From the NCBI RefSeq assembly GCF_001189965.1, contig NZ_LFLU01000003.1, forward strand, positions 124,001-188,000: a DNA stretch of 64,000 bases, given 5' to 3'. The translations under genes were made by a program, and so were the position numbers. Source of the DNA: Herbaspirillum rhizosphaerae (GTDB taxonomy: Bacteria; Pseudomonadota; Gammaproteobacteria; Burkholderiales; Burkholderiaceae_D). The notes beneath the pieces are model-generated. The model had not been told where the DNA came from, searched no databases, and saw only the letters and a list, made by a program, of their open reading frames with translations. Each line of letters opens with the position of its first letter. The first letter of the stretch is position 1. Shown here piece by piece: positions 1 to 9,167 of the stretch.

Positions 1-2
1 CG

Positions 3-62
3 CCGGGCATGGTGATCGGCCAGATCGCCGGATTGCCGCCGATTCATTTTGAGTTGAGCTGA
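3..62 (+). CDS. C-terminal end of an unidentified protein (truncated by window start)
   Basis: Frame 3 is open from the window edge to a TGA at 60-62 and reads PGMVIGQIAGLPPIHFELS. The stop lies 39 bases before the next start, on the same strand, as expected for the upstream member of an operon. Only about 19 residues are visible, so the family cannot be named; another frame also stays open almost as long. Confidence 0.35.
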   Translation, partial: PGMVIGQIAGLPPIHFELS

Positions 63-101
63 ACTCCACTCATTTTTTCTTGTTTTTGACAGGACTATCT
101 C

Positions 102-3100
102 ATGCTGGTCAAGCCCATCCATCTGGTTCCCCCGAGCGGGCGGAACACTGCACCCGCTACGCCATTCGCCATGCAATTGCAGCGCGAGATGCGGGGCGAA
201 GTCATGTTCGGCAAGGCCGATCGCGGCCGCTATGCCACCGATGCTTCCATCTATCAGATCATGCCGCTGGGCGTGGTGGTGCCGCGCGACCAGGCCGACC
301 TGAAGATCGCGCTCGATATCGCGCGCCAGCATCGCATGCCGGTGCTGGCACGCGGCGCGGGCACCAGCCAGTGCGGCCAGACGGTCGGCGAAGCGCTGAT
401 CGTCGACAACAGCAAATACCTCAACCAAGTGGTCGACTTCGATCCGGTGGCGCGCACCATCACGGTCGAGCCCGGCATGGTGCTCGACCATCTCAACGCC
501 TGGCTCAAGCCGCACGGCCTGTGGTTTCCGGTGGACGTGTCGACGGCGGCGCAATGCACCATCGGCGGCATGTCGGGCAACAACTCCTGCGGTTCGCGCT
601 CGATCGAATACGGCAACATGGTGCACAACGTGCTGGGCATCGACGCGGTGCTGGCCGACGGCACCGAAGGCCGCTTCACGCGCCTGCCGGAAATGCCGGG
701 CAGCGGCCGCATCGGCGACATCGTGCGCGGACTGCAGACCATCGCCCGGCGTGAACGCGGCGAAATCGTCGAGCGCGTTCCCAAGGTATTGCGTCGCGTA
801 GCAGGCTACAACATCGACATCTTCGACTGCCAGAATCCGCGCGCCTACACCGACGACGGCGTCGCCAATCTCGCGCACATCCTGATCGGATCGGAAGGCA
901 CGCTGGCTTACAGTCGCCAGATCACGCTGGCGCTGATGCCGCTGCCAGCGCACAAGGTGCTGGGCGTGGTCAATTTCCCGACCTTCTATCAATCGATGGA
1001 TATGACCCAGCACATCGTCAAGCTGGGACCGACTGCGGTCGAGCTGGTCGATCGCACCATGATCGATCTGGCGATGAGCAATCCGGCCTTTAAGCCTGTG
1101 ATCGAGAAGGCGTTGGTCGGTCATCCGGAAGCGATCCTGCTGGTGGAGTTTTCCGGAGAAAATCTCGATCACCAACTGGAGCAGCTCAAGCGCCTGGGCG
1201 AGCTGATGGGCGACCTCGGCTTGCCCGGTTCTGTGGTGGACATGCCCAACGCCAACGAGCAAAAAGCCTTGTGGGATGTACGCAAGGCGGGCCTCAACAT
1301 CATGATGAGCATGAAGGGCGACGGCAAGCCGGTGTCCTTCATCGAAGACTGCGCCGTGCCGCTGGAACATCTGGCCGAGTACACGCGCCAGCTGACCGAA
1401 GTGTTCCACAAGTACGGCACCGAGGGTACCTGGTACGCCCACGCCAGCGTCGGCACCTTGCACGTGCGGCCGATCCTCGACATGCGCCGCGGCGGCGCGA
1501 AGGACATGCGCGAAATCGCCGAAGCCGCGGCCGTGCTGGTGCGCAAATACAAGGGTGCGTATTCCGGCGAACATGGTGACGGTCTGTGCCGGGGTGAGTG
1601 GGTGGCATGGCAGTACGGGCCGAAACTCAACGCCGCTTTCAGCGAGATCAAGGATTTGTTCGATCCCGACAATCGCTTCAATCCGGACAAGATCGTGCGT
1701 CCGCCGAAGATGGACGATGCTGCCAACTTTCGCTTTGCGCCGGGCTATCGCGAGCTGCCCTACAGCCCGGTGCTGGACTGGTCGCAATGGAACGTCAAAC
1801 GCGATCCGCTGACCGGCAAGGAAAGTGCACCCGGCAGCGGTGGCGATCGCAGCGACGGTCTGGCCAAGCTGGTCGAGATGTGCAACAACAACGGCCACTG
1901 CCGCAAGTTCGATGCCGGCACCATGTGTCCGAGTTACCGCGTCACCCGCGATGAAAAACATGTCACGCGCGGTCGCGCCAATACCGTGCGGCTGGCGCTG
2001 TCCGGCCAGCTCGGCAGCGAAGGATTGGCTAGTCCTGAAGTAAAGGAAGTGCTGGACCTGTGCGTCTCCTGCAAGGGCTGCAAGCGCGATTGCCCGACCG
2101 GCGTCGACATGGCCAAGATCAAGATCGAGGCGCGCGCGGCCTGGGCCGGCAAGAACGGCGTCAGCCTGCGCGACAAGCTGATCGCCTACATGCCGGCATA
2201 TGCGTCCTATGCCGGCAGCGTCGGCGGCGCATTGGCGCTGGCGCAGAAAATCCCGGTGATTTCCGGCTGGGTGAAGGGTTTGCTCGGGCTGGCGCCGCAA
2301 CGTTCGCTGCCGCGTTTCCGCAAATCGTTCTTGAGCAATGCGCAGAGCGCGCCGGCGACAAACACCGGCAAGGAAGTCTTGCTGTTCGTCGACACCTTCA
2401 ACAACAACATGGAACCGGAAAACGCCCGCGCCGCGCAGCAGGTGTTGGAGGCGGCAGGTTACCAGGTGCATTTCAACATGCTGCCCGGGCAACGTCCGCT
2501 GTGCTGCGGCCGCACCTATCTGGCGGCAGGGCTGGTCGATCGGGCCAAGGCCGAAGCGCGCCGCACGCTGGATGCGCTGATGCCCTACGTGCGCCGCGGC
2601 GTGACCGTGGTCGGGTTGGAGCCGTCATGCTTGTTATCGCTGCGCGACGAATTTTTGAATTACGGCTACGGCGATGAGGCGCAGCAACTGGCGAAGTCGG
2701 CTTTCCTGTTCGAAGAATTCCTGGTGATGGAACACAAGGCCGGCAAGTTGAAACTTGAGCTCAAACCGCTGCCGTCCAACAAGATTGTGCTGCACGGACA
2801 CTGCCATCAAAAGGCCTTCGACGCCTTCCGTCCGGTGCCGACCGTGCTGCAGTGGATTCCGCAGGCGGAAGTGTCCGTGGTGGAGTCGTCGTGTTGCGGC
2901 ATGGCGGGGAGTTTCGGCTATGAAGAGGAGCACTACGAGGCATCGATGGCGATGGCGGAGTTGTCGCTGTTGCCGGCGGTGCGCAAGGCTGCGGCGGACG
3001 CCATCGTGGTGGCCGACGGCACCAGCTGCCGCCATCAGATTCACGACGGCGCCGGGCGCGAAGCCGTCCATGTGGCCCGCGTGTTGGCGGTCGCACTGGA

Positions 3101-3116
3101 CGACGGAGGGGATTAA
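102..3116 (+). CDS. FAD-binding oxidoreductase with Fe-S and CCG domains (GlcD/YdiJ type)
   Basis: The 1004-residue protein joins a GlcD-like flavoprotein half to a GlcF-like iron-sulfur half, the layout of YdiJ-type D-2-hydroxyacid dehydrogenases. It probably oxidises a 2-hydroxy acid and passes electrons to the respiratory chain. The FAD-binding region (about residues 50-240) contains RGAGTSQCGQTVG; the flavin-oxidase C-terminal region contains GEHGDGLCRGEW near 489. Cysteine motifs follow: CVSCKGCKRDCP near 653, then two CCG motifs (LCCGRT near 800, SCCGMAG near 929) typical of heterodisulfide-reductase-like domains. ATG 102 is preceded by AGGA. Its 3' end overlaps the opposing gene by four bases. 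The substrate cannot be read from the sequence; D-lactate, 2-hydroxyglutarate and glycolate are options. Confidence 0.85.
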   Translation: MLVKPIHLVPPSGRNTAPATPFAMQLQREMRGEVMFGKADRGRYATDASIYQIMPLGVVVPRDQADLKIALDIARQHRMPVLARGAGTSQCGQTVGEALIVDNSKYLNQVVDFDPVARTITVEPGMVLDHLNAWLKPHGLWFPVDVSTAAQCTIGGMSGNNSCGSRSIEYGNMVHNVLGIDAVLADGTEGRFTRLPEMPGSGRIGDIVRGLQTIARRERGEIVERVPKVLRRVAGYNIDIFDCQNPRAYTDDGVANLAHILIGSEGTLAYSRQITLALMPLPAHKVLGVVNFPTFYQSMDMTQHIVKLGPTAVELVDRTMIDLAMSNPAFKPVIEKALVGHPEAILLVEFSGENLDHQLEQLKRLGELMGDLGLPGSVVDMPNANEQKALWDVRKAGLNIMMSMKGDGKPVSFIEDCAVPLEHLAEYTRQLTEVFHKYGTEGTWYAHASVGTLHVRPILDMRRGGAKDMREIAEAAAVLVRKYKGAYSGEHGDGLCRGEWVAWQYGPKLNAAFSEIKDLFDPDNRFNPDKIVRPPKMDDAANFRFAPGYRELPYSPVLDWSQWNVKRDPLTGKESAPGSGGDRSDGLAKLVEMCNNNGHCRKFDAGTMCPSYRVTRDEKHVTRGRANTVRLALSGQLGSEGLASPEVKEVLDLCVSCKGCKRDCPTGVDMAKIKIEARAAWAGKNGVSLRDKLIAYMPAYASYAGSVGGALALAQKIPVISGWVKGLLGLAPQRSLPRFRKSFLSNAQSAPATNTGKEVLLFVDTFNNNMEPENARAAQQVLEAAGYQVHFNMLPGQRPLCCGRTYLAAGLVDRAKAEARRTLDALMPYVRRGVTVVGLEPSCLLSLRDEFLNYGYGDEAQQLAKSAFLFEEFLVMEHKAGKLKLELKPLPSNKIVLHGHCHQKAFDAFRPVPTVLQWIPQAEVSVVESSCCGMAGSFGYEEEHYEASMAMAELSLLPAVRKAAADAIVVADGTSCRHQIHDGAGREAVHVARVLAVALDDGGD

Positions 3117-4210
3117 CGCGTTGGCGGGTTCAGCGTCAGCGTGAGAACCGTAAAGCTGTCTGCGTGAAAAACGGGGTCTTGCTTGCGGCCGGCGGCGTCG
3201 GCGGCCGGCTGAGTGAAGTCCATGCTGAACAGGTAGACGGAACTGCGCGCCTGGTCGTACACCATGTTGTGCGCCCACAGGCGCGTGCCGACGTAGCCCA
3301 GCATGCGGTAGCGATCGGGATCGTCTTGCTGCACGACGGAGAGATTGCCGGCGTTGCCGCTCGGGATCAGCAGGCGGCGTTGCGCGCTGTCCCAGGCCAG
3401 TGCATTGACTGCCGGTGTAATAGGCAGGCTGGCGATTGGCGCGCCGCTGTCGAGATTGGCGATCGTCAGGATCGGCGCCTTGCCGCGGCAGGCGATGAAC
3501 AGGCGACGGCCGGCATTGTCGCTGGCCAGTGCGCTGGGTTGTACGCAGCCGGGGAAGCTGTAGCTCGCCAGCGTTTCCAAGGTCTTGCCGTTGAGCCGGA
3601 TGACCTTGCCTTCATCGCGCATCGGCAGCAACAGGTTGCCGTCGCCGAGCACCAGCAACGGATCGATTTTCTTGATGTCGACATTGCGCTCGCCGACGAT
3701 GCGATCCTGCTTCGGATCGAGGATGTACAGCGTCGACTGGTTGGCGCGGCGGCCGCTGGCGATGATGACGCGGCGGCTGATCGGTTCATATACGGCGCTG
3801 TTGAGGTTGGCGTCGGTGACCGGCAGGCGCCTGAGCGTCTTGAGGTCGGACAGGCGCACCACGGTCAGCGAGCCGTCCATGTTGGCGAGGTAGGCGCGGT
3901 CTGCATCGGGGACGAACACCACACCGTTGGCGCCGCTGCTGTCGTCGAGCGTGCGCACGGCTTGCTGCGTGTCGGTGTTGAACACGGTCAGGCCGTTTTC
4001 CCGGCGCGCGATGAACAAATAGGGACGCGTCGGATCCTTGGCGGCAAAACCCCAGCTGTGGCCGGAACCAGGCAGGACGCTGACGTGCGTGGTGCGGGCC
4101 AGCGGTTGGGTAGCGGTTTCGACGGCGGCTGCCATTGCGGCGACACCCGGGCCGAAGCCCAGCGTTGCCAGCAGCAGCGTCAATCCGTGATGACGAAAGG
4201 CGGCGCGCAC
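3113..4210 (-). CDS. Secreted YncE-like beta-propeller protein
   Basis: The 365-residue protein begins with a hydrophobic signal-like segment (LTLLLATLGFGPGVAAMAAA) and continues with repeated short blocks such as RPYLFIARRENGLTVFNT and RRLFIACRGKAPILTI, the pattern of YncE/YVTN beta-propellers, so it is probably periplasmic. It starts two bases after the stop of the siderophore receptor and belongs to the same operon, suggesting an accessory role in iron acquisition. Propellers of this type are often regulated with TonB receptors, but their biochemical role is not established. No catalytic motif was seen. Confidence 0.7.
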   Translation of the reverse strand: MRAAFRHHGLTLLLATLGFGPGVAAMAAAVETATQPLARTTHVSVLPGSGHSWGFAAKDPTRPYLFIARRENGLTVFNTDTQQAVRTLDDSSGANGVVFVPDADRAYLANMDGSLTVVRLSDLKTLRRLPVTDANLNSAVYEPISRRVIIASGRRANQSTLYILDPKQDRIVGERNVDIKKIDPLLVLGDGNLLLPMRDEGKVIRLNGKTLETLASYSFPGCVQPSALASDNAGRRLFIACRGKAPILTIANLDSGAPIASLPITPAVNALAWDSAQRRLLIPSGNAGNLSVVQQDDPDRYRMLGYVGTRLWAHNMVYDQARSSVYLFSMDFTQPAADAAGRKQDPVFHADSFTVLTLTLNPPTR

Positions 4211-4212
4211 GA

Positions 4213-6684
4213 TCAGAACTCCAGCGTGGTCAACAGCGACACCTGGCGCGCGTCGCCCATCGAGACGAAATACTGGTTCGCGCTCGAGGTGTAGTAGACG
4301 CGGTTGAACATGTTCTTCACATTGAGTTGGAACTTGACCGACTGGCCGCCGATTTTGGTGTCGTAGGTCGCGAAGGCATCGGCGGTGGTATAGCTCGGCA
4401 GCATGAAGCTGTTGGCCGAATCGCCCGCGCGCTTGGCGACGTAGTGCATGCCGGCGCCGGCGCGCAGCTTGTCGCCGCCGGCGATGGCGCCGAAGTCATA
4501 GGCAGCCGACAGCGCAGCGGTCTGTTTGGCGACGTTCCACAGGCGCAGGCCGGCGTAGAGCGGATCTTCAGTGGTCTTGGCATCGGTGTAGGCGTAGCTG
4601 CCGATGATGTTCCAGCGCTCGGTCAACTGGCCGGAGACGTCCAGTTCGATGCCGCGTGAACGGGCGGCTCCCGCAGTGCGATAGTCGGTCAGGTTGGTGA
4701 CGGCGTTGAACTGCGACACCAGCACGTTTTTCTTGTTGATGTTGTAGACCGCCAGCGTCGCCGTCAGGCCGGAGGCCAGGTCGTATTTGGCGCCGGCTTC
4801 CCACGATGTCGCCTGTTCCGGCGCCACGTTGGAATCGATCACGACGCCCGAGCCGAAAGGCGCGATGGTCGAGGTCGGCTTGAGCGACTTGGTGTAGCTG
4901 GTGTACAGCGACAGCTGGTCGTTCCATTTGTAGATCAGGCCGGCGCGCGGCAGCCATTTGGAGCCGGACAGATTGGTGTTGGTGGTGAACGGCCGGCCGC
5001 GTCCGGCGAGCTGGCTGTAGTCCTGGTAGCGCATGCCGCCGACCAGAATCCATTTGTCGGTGAGATAGAGCGAATCCTGCATGAACAGCGATTTATCGTG
5101 CAGCAGGTCGGTCTGTGCGCTGTCGCTGGCTGAGACGGTGGATGACGGCTTCAAGGTGCCGTACACGGGATTGAGGAAGTTGAAGTTGGGCGCAGCCTGG
5201 CGCAGCAGGTCGGCGCGATAAATTCTGCGGTACTCCATGTCGGCGCCGAACTGGATATCGTTGCGCAGGCCGGCGATATTGGTCTTGCCTTGCAAATATG
5301 CGGTGCCGTAGGTGTCCGTGCTGAGCGAGCCGTGCGTGGCGTCGTTGCTGCGCGTGATGACACCCGTGACCGGATTCAGGCCGGTGATGCGCAGCTGATT
5401 GGCGTCATACATTTCACGGTTGTAGCTCAGGCCGACGTGCGCTTTCCAGTCGGGGTTGATGTCGTGATCGACGTTCAGTTGCACCAGGTCGCTGTTGCCG
5501 GTCATGTTGTTGAAGGGCTCGTCAAGACGGCGATCGGCCGGGATGTTGAGGGGGCGGCCGGTGCGCGAATCAATGGCGGTGCCGCGATCGAACGGGTACA
5601 CGAAATCACGGTGTTCAATGGAGAACACGACCTGCGTTTCTTTGCCGTACCAGGCCAGCGACGGCGCGACCAGCGTCTCCTGATGCTGGCCGAAGTTGCG
5701 CCAGTAGTTTTCGTCGACACGGTCGACGATCAGCCGATAGGCCAGGTTGCTGTCGCCGACGGCGCCGGTGGTGTCGAGCGTGGCGCCGCCGCCGCTGCGG
5801 CCGTGGTCGTAGGTGGAGCCGAGCAGCGAGATCGAGGTGCGGCGTTCCAGTTGCGGTTTTTTGCTGATGACGTTGACGACGCCGCCCGGATCCATGATGC
5901 CGTACAGCAGCGAGGACGGGCCTTTGAGCACTTCCACGCTTTCGGCAGTGGCGTTCAGGCCGCGTCCTTGCACCAGCGGCATGCCGTTGCGCATGATGGA
6001 ACCGTCTCGGTTGCCGCCGAAGCCGCGCTTCATGATGGTGTCTTGAGTGCCTGCGAGCGTATTGCCCTGGGTGATGCCGCTGATGTTGATCAGCGCGTCG
6101 TCGAGATTGCGCGGGCGCTGGTCGGCGAGCACTTGCGCGGGCACGATGTTGACGATCTGAGGGATGTCCAGCGTTGAGGCATTGCTGCGCAGTGTGCTGC
6201 TGCTGGGCACGACGCGATAGGTGCCGTCAGCCTGTGCAGTGCGGCTGCTGGAGGCGACGATGGTCGGCAACGGCGCCTGCGCGGCGGAAGCGGCGGCGGA
6301 TTGCAGGATGTAGCTGCCATCGTTTTGCATGACGGCGACCAGACCGGTGCCGCTCAGTAACTGCTGCAAGCCCTGGCTGACCGAGACGCTGGCGTTCAGG
6401 CCGGGGCTATTCTTGCCTTGGGTCAGGCTGGCGTCGGCCGAAAGCAGGATCCCGGCTTCACTGGCGAACTGGCGCAGCGCCTGGCCCAGCGGCGCTGCGG
6501 CGATGCTGTATGTGCGTGTTGCGACGGCCGTTGTGCCTGTGCTTTGCGCGTGCGCGGGCAACGTTGCCAGTAGCGGCAGGGCAAACAGGGCCAGTCGCAG
6601 GTAATGGGGCAGCGGGCGTAATGTCGGCATCGTCAGCATGGTCAGCGAGCGTGTCTTGCGCGCCGGGAGTTGTGCAGCGGTCAT
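4213..6684 (-). CDS. TonB-dependent siderophore receptor with N-terminal signalling domain
   Basis: This 823-residue outer-membrane receptor imports a ferric siderophore with TonB energy. After a signal region come a secretin/TonB N-terminal (STN) domain (LRQFASEAGILLSADASL), the plug (QIVNIVPAQVLADQRPRNLDDAL; GIMDPGGVVNVISKKP) and a long beta-barrel ending in LTTLEF with terminal Phe. The STN domain marks a transducer that signals to an anti-sigma factor, matching the FecR and ECF sigma genes just upstream. I chose ATG 6684 over an upstream start at 6783 because GAAAGGA precedes it and the next residues form the signal peptide. The siderophore cannot be predicted. Confidence 0.92.
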   Translation of the reverse strand: MTAAQLPARKTRSLTMLTMPTLRPLPHYLRLALFALPLLATLPAHAQSTGTTAVATRTYSIAAAPLGQALRQFASEAGILLSADASLTQGKNSPGLNASVSVSQGLQQLLSGTGLVAVMQNDGSYILQSAAASAAQAPLPTIVASSSRTAQADGTYRVVPSSSTLRSNASTLDIPQIVNIVPAQVLADQRPRNLDDALINISGITQGNTLAGTQDTIMKRGFGGNRDGSIMRNGMPLVQGRGLNATAESVEVLKGPSSLLYGIMDPGGVVNVISKKPQLERRTSISLLGSTYDHGRSGGGATLDTTGAVGDSNLAYRLIVDRVDENYWRNFGQHQETLVAPSLAWYGKETQVVFSIEHRDFVYPFDRGTAIDSRTGRPLNIPADRRLDEPFNNMTGNSDLVQLNVDHDINPDWKAHVGLSYNREMYDANQLRITGLNPVTGVITRSNDATHGSLSTDTYGTAYLQGKTNIAGLRNDIQFGADMEYRRIYRADLLRQAAPNFNFLNPVYGTLKPSSTVSASDSAQTDLLHDKSLFMQDSLYLTDKWILVGGMRYQDYSQLAGRGRPFTTNTNLSGSKWLPRAGLIYKWNDQLSLYTSYTKSLKPTSTIAPFGSGVVIDSNVAPEQATSWEAGAKYDLASGLTATLAVYNINKKNVLVSQFNAVTNLTDYRTAGAARSRGIELDVSGQLTERWNIIGSYAYTDAKTTEDPLYAGLRLWNVAKQTAALSAAYDFGAIAGGDKLRAGAGMHYVAKRAGDSANSFMLPSYTTADAFATYDTKIGGQSVKFQLNVKNMFNRVYYTSSANQYFVSMGDARQVSLLTTLEF

Positions 6685-6787
6685 GATGGTCCTTTCGGGT
6701 TTCGTGTTCGGCAGAGTTCTTTTTCCATTGCCAAGCGAAACGCAAAAAAGGGAACCGCTTCGGTAAAAAATATTTTTAAGCAAGGAA

Positions 6788-7792
6788 TCAGGCCGGCTCG
6801 ACGCTGATCCACCACGGCAGGATGCGCCGCACTTTGACGGGCAGGCTGGCCGTCAGCGCCGCCAGTACGCGGTCGGTATCGGCCAGCGGATAGACGCCGA
6901 CCAGGCGCAGGTCGGCGACTTCCGGCGCACACGCGATATAGCCGCGGCGGTAGCGGCTGAGTTCGTCGAGGAAGTCGGCCAGGCGCATGTTGTCCGGCAT
7001 CAGCATGTTGCGCGACCACGCCGTGCGGGTTTCATCGGTGGCGACCGGTTGGCCGATCCAGTTGCTGCCGAACACGACTTCATCGCCGGCGGCGATGACG
7101 CGCGTCGCGGCGCCGTCGGCCGGTTCGACGCTGACGGCGCCTTGCAGCACCGCCAGATGGGTTCCCTTATCGCTCAGGCGCACGGTAAAGCGTGTGCCGA
7201 TGGCGCGCAGCCGGCCGTCCCTGACGTCGACCACGAGCGGGCGCTTCGGTGCATGCTGATCCGGAGCGGTTTCAATCAGGACTTCGCCCTTGTGCACGAC
7301 GATGCGGCGCAGCTCGTCGGTGAAGTAGGCGTCGGCGGCGCTGGCGGTGTTGAGCCACATGAGCGAGCCGTCGGCCAGCACGATTTTTTGGGTGATGCCG
7401 ATGTCGGTGCGGTATTGCGCGTTAAGCGCAGCCAGATACTCGCGCGGTGCGCGCGTGGCGAGCAGGCCGCCGGCGGAGGTCGCCAGGCACAGCAATGCCA
7501 GCCGCTTGGCCAGCTTGCGGCGCTGTGCACCTTTGGCGGTCAGCGCATCGCGCGCGACTTCGCCGGGCAGCATGTTGAATTGTTCGTTGACGGCTTCTAC
7601 TTTGCGCCAGGCTTCGCGATGCGAGGGTTCGGCGTCGAGCCAGATCTGCCAGCGCTGGCGGTCGCGACTGCTGGCGTCATCAGCGCGCAGCAGGGCGAAC
7701 CATTCGGCGGCTTCCTGCAAGGTGGGGAAATCCGGCGTCGACGACCTCGATGCTGCCTTGCCGTATTGATTGCTGCGCATGCCGGCGCTCAT
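6788..7792 (-). CDS. FecR-family anti-sigma regulator
   Basis: The 334-residue protein has a DUF4880-type N-terminus (FPTLQEAAEWFALLRADDASS with a conserved tryptophan-rich block), a hydrophobic stretch near residues 95-112 that is the expected inner-membrane anchor, and a FecR domain (QKIVLADGSLMWLNTASAADAYF) followed by a short C-terminal domain. FecR proteins carry the receptor's signal across the inner membrane to the cytoplasmic sigma factor. Start 7792 overlaps the sigma gene stop in an ATGA, indicating translational coupling; a longer in-frame extension upstream lies inside the sigma gene and is rejected. Confidence 0.9.
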   Translation of the reverse strand: MSAGMRSNQYGKAASRSSTPDFPTLQEAAEWFALLRADDASSRDRQRWQIWLDAEPSHREAWRKVEAVNEQFNMLPGEVARDALTAKGAQRRKLAKRLALLCLATSAGGLLATRAPREYLAALNAQYRTDIGITQKIVLADGSLMWLNTASAADAYFTDELRRIVVHKGEVLIETAPDQHAPKRPLVVDVRDGRLRAIGTRFTVRLSDKGTHLAVLQGAVSVEPADGAATRVIAAGDEVVFGSNWIGQPVATDETRTAWSRNMLMPDNMRLADFLDELSRYRRGYIACAPEVADLRLVGVYPLADTDRVLAALTASLPVKVRRILPWWISVEPA

Positions 7793-8295
7793 GACGCGAC
7801 CAGCAGCATGCATTGCAGCATTGCCTGCGCCATGTATTTCTTGATCATGCGATCGGAGACGCCGAGCTGTTCGGCGATCTGGGCGTAGGTCAGGCCGTCG
7901 AGCTGGGCCAGCAGGAAGGCCTGGCGCGCCTTGGGGGCGAGGCGTTCGAGCATGGCGTCGATCTGGCACAGGGTTTCAATGACGAGGGCGCGTTCTTCCG
8001 GGGACGGGGCCAGCATTTCCGGGCGGGCTTCCAGCGCGCTCAGGTAGGCGCGTTCGAGGGCCAGCTTGCGCCAGTGATTGACCACCAGTCCGTGGGCGAC
8101 GGTGGTCAGGTAGGCGCGCGGTTCGGCCAGTTCATCAGACGGCTTGGCGCTCAGCAGGCGCACGAAGGTGTCTTGCGCCAGCTCCGCCGCGTCTTCGCGC
8201 GAGCCGAGCTTGCGCCACAGCCAGCTGTACAGCCAGCCGTGATGGTTGCTGTAGAGATGGCTGAATACGTCGGCGGAAGGGCTGTTGGCGGGCAC
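7789..8295 (-). CDS. ECF RNA polymerase sigma factor, FecI type
   Basis: The 168-residue protein carries sigma region 2 (YSWLWRKLGSREDAAELAQDTFVRLL) and region 4 with its helix-turn-helix (LDGLTYAQIAEQLGVSDRMIKKYM). It should direct transcription of the neighbouring receptor operon when FecR reports siderophore binding. Start is a GTG at 8295 with no clear Shine-Dalgarno sequence; no better in-frame start lies just upstream. A Fur-type box lies about 115 bases upstream, so expression is probably iron-repressed. The sigma-FecR-receptor order is the standard arrangement for this class. Confidence 0.9.
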   Translation of the reverse strand: MPANSPSADVFSHLYSNHHGWLYSWLWRKLGSREDAAELAQDTFVRLLSAKPSDELAEPRAYLTTVAHGLVVNHWRKLALERAYLSALEARPEMLAPSPEERALVIETLCQIDAMLERLAPKARQAFLLAQLDGLTYAQIAEQLGVSDRMIKKYMAQAMLQCMLLVAS

Positions 8296-8410
8296 GATCG
8301 GAGTGCTGAATATGGATATGAGCAGGTAAGACGATTGCGGTAAACGTAACCTTGAAGAGAGGCAAGGCGCTAAATGAGACCTAGCATCTGTTCGATCTCG
8401 AAAATTATAT

Positions 8411-8429
8411 AATAAAAATCATTCGCATT
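8411..8429 (-). promoter_or_regulatory. Fur-type iron box upstream of the sigma factor
   Basis: Read on the minus strand the 19 bases are AATGCGAATGATTTTTATT, close to the Fur pattern AATGAGAATNATTCTCATT. It sits in an AT-rich stretch about 115 bases upstream of the ECF sigma gene, where iron-dependent repression of the uptake operon is expected. Identification is by eye. Confidence 0.65.
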
Positions 8430-8505
8430 TACTAATGCGCTGCGATATTTCAAGCGGCCCCGGCTGCGCGGAGGGGGCGCTGTTGTTGAGTTGGTATAAA
8501 TTTTC

Positions 8506-8534
8506 TTGACGAGTTGGCGATCGTGCGCTATATT
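8506..8534 (+). promoter_or_regulatory. Strong sigma-70-type promoter facing a gene-free region
   Basis: TTGACG (8506-8511), a 17-base spacer and TATATT (8529-8534) form a near-consensus promoter with a predicted transcription start near 8541. No protein gene follows on this strand for nearly 750 bases; the first thing transcribed would be the four structured repeats. Confidence 0.6.
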
Positions 8535-8744
8535 GTTTGTTGTTCTCCGGTTCGCAGCCGGGCGGCAGGCCAAAAATCAATAAAAAGTGTTTGGTCAGCT
8601 GGTGAAGCTTACTCCGCATTACTTCTTCATTTTTGACCGATTCGGTCATGTCTGTAGCAGCAATTCATCTGTAAATCTTCCTCGATACAAGTTGTAAAGT
8701 TTTATCCGTGGCGCGTTGCCGCGTGTTCAGTTTTTGGCATTCGT

Positions 8745-8826
8745 GCCGATATCAGAGCAGATTCACCTTTCGTCGTCGCCACTTTCCAGATAGGACTGGG
8801 CGACGGGAATCTCCTCTTGTATCCGC
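8745..8826 (+). repeat. Structured repeat unit 1 of 4
   Basis: The outer arms are GCCGATATCAGAG and CTCTTGTATCCGC, the least well paired of the four. The inner stem is CGTCGCC/GGCGACG. The core ACTTTCCAGATAGGACTGG is shared with units 3 and 4 and folds as CCAG-ATAGGA-CTGG. Confidence 0.85.
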
Positions 8827-8863
8827 ATCGTTTGTGCTTGTCGGTGTTGTTGCGAGTTGCTGT

Positions 8864-8943
8864 GCCGATACCAGAGTAGATTCACCTTTCGCGCCACCAC
8901 TTTTCAGATAGAACTGGGTGGCGGGAATCTTCTCTTGTATCGG
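8864..8943 (+). repeat. Structured repeat unit 2 of 4
   Basis: The outer arms are GCCGATAC and GTATCGG with AGAG/CTCT further in. The inner stem is CGCCACC/GGTGGCG, different from unit 1 yet fully paired. The core is ACTTTTCAGATAGAACTGG, so the loop reads ATAGAA and lacks the GGA of the other units. Confidence 0.85.
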
Positions 8944-8973
8944 TACTCCAACCGGCTCGTTGCAGTTTTCTGT

Positions 8974-9054
8974 GCCGATACCAGAGCAGATTCACCTTTC
9001 GTGTCACCACTTTCCAGATAGGACTGGGTGGCAGGAATCTCCTCTTGTATCGGC
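8974..9054 (+). repeat. Structured repeat unit 3 of 4
   Basis: The outer stem GCCGATAC/GTATCGGC is perfect, continued by AGAG/CTCT and AGATTC/GAATCT. The inner stem is TGTCACC/GGTGGCA with one G-T wobble. The core with the ATAGGA loop is intact. Confidence 0.88.
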
Positions 9055-9082
9055 GCCGCCCGCAGCATCTTCGCTTCATCGT

Positions 9083-9161
9083 ACCGATACAAGAGTGGGT
9101 TCATCGTCGGGGTCACTTTCCAGATAGGACTGGACCCCGGGAATCTGCTCTTGTATCGGTA
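9083..9161 (+). repeat. Structured repeat unit 4 of 4
   Basis: The outer stem ACCGATACAAGAG/CTCTTGTATCGGT is perfect over 13 pairs. Its closing pair is A-T where unit 3 has G-C, a compensatory change. The inner stem is GGGGTC/GACCCC, unrelated in sequence to the other units but fully paired. The core with the ATAGGA loop is intact. Confidence 0.88.
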
Positions 9162-9167
9162 TTTCCA

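Noticed and set aside
3164-4294. Long plus-strand frame opposite the beta-propeller gene
   Set aside because: Shadow of the minus-strand gene; no start signal and no recognisable domain.
8745-9161. CRISPR array
   Set aside because: The repeats are 80-base palindromes with only four copies, the intervening sequences vary in length (about 28-37 bases), inner stems vary, and no cas genes are present.
8745-9161. Integron attC sites
   Set aside because: The arms lack the GTTRRRY/RYYYAAC core motifs, and there is no integrase or gene cassette between units.
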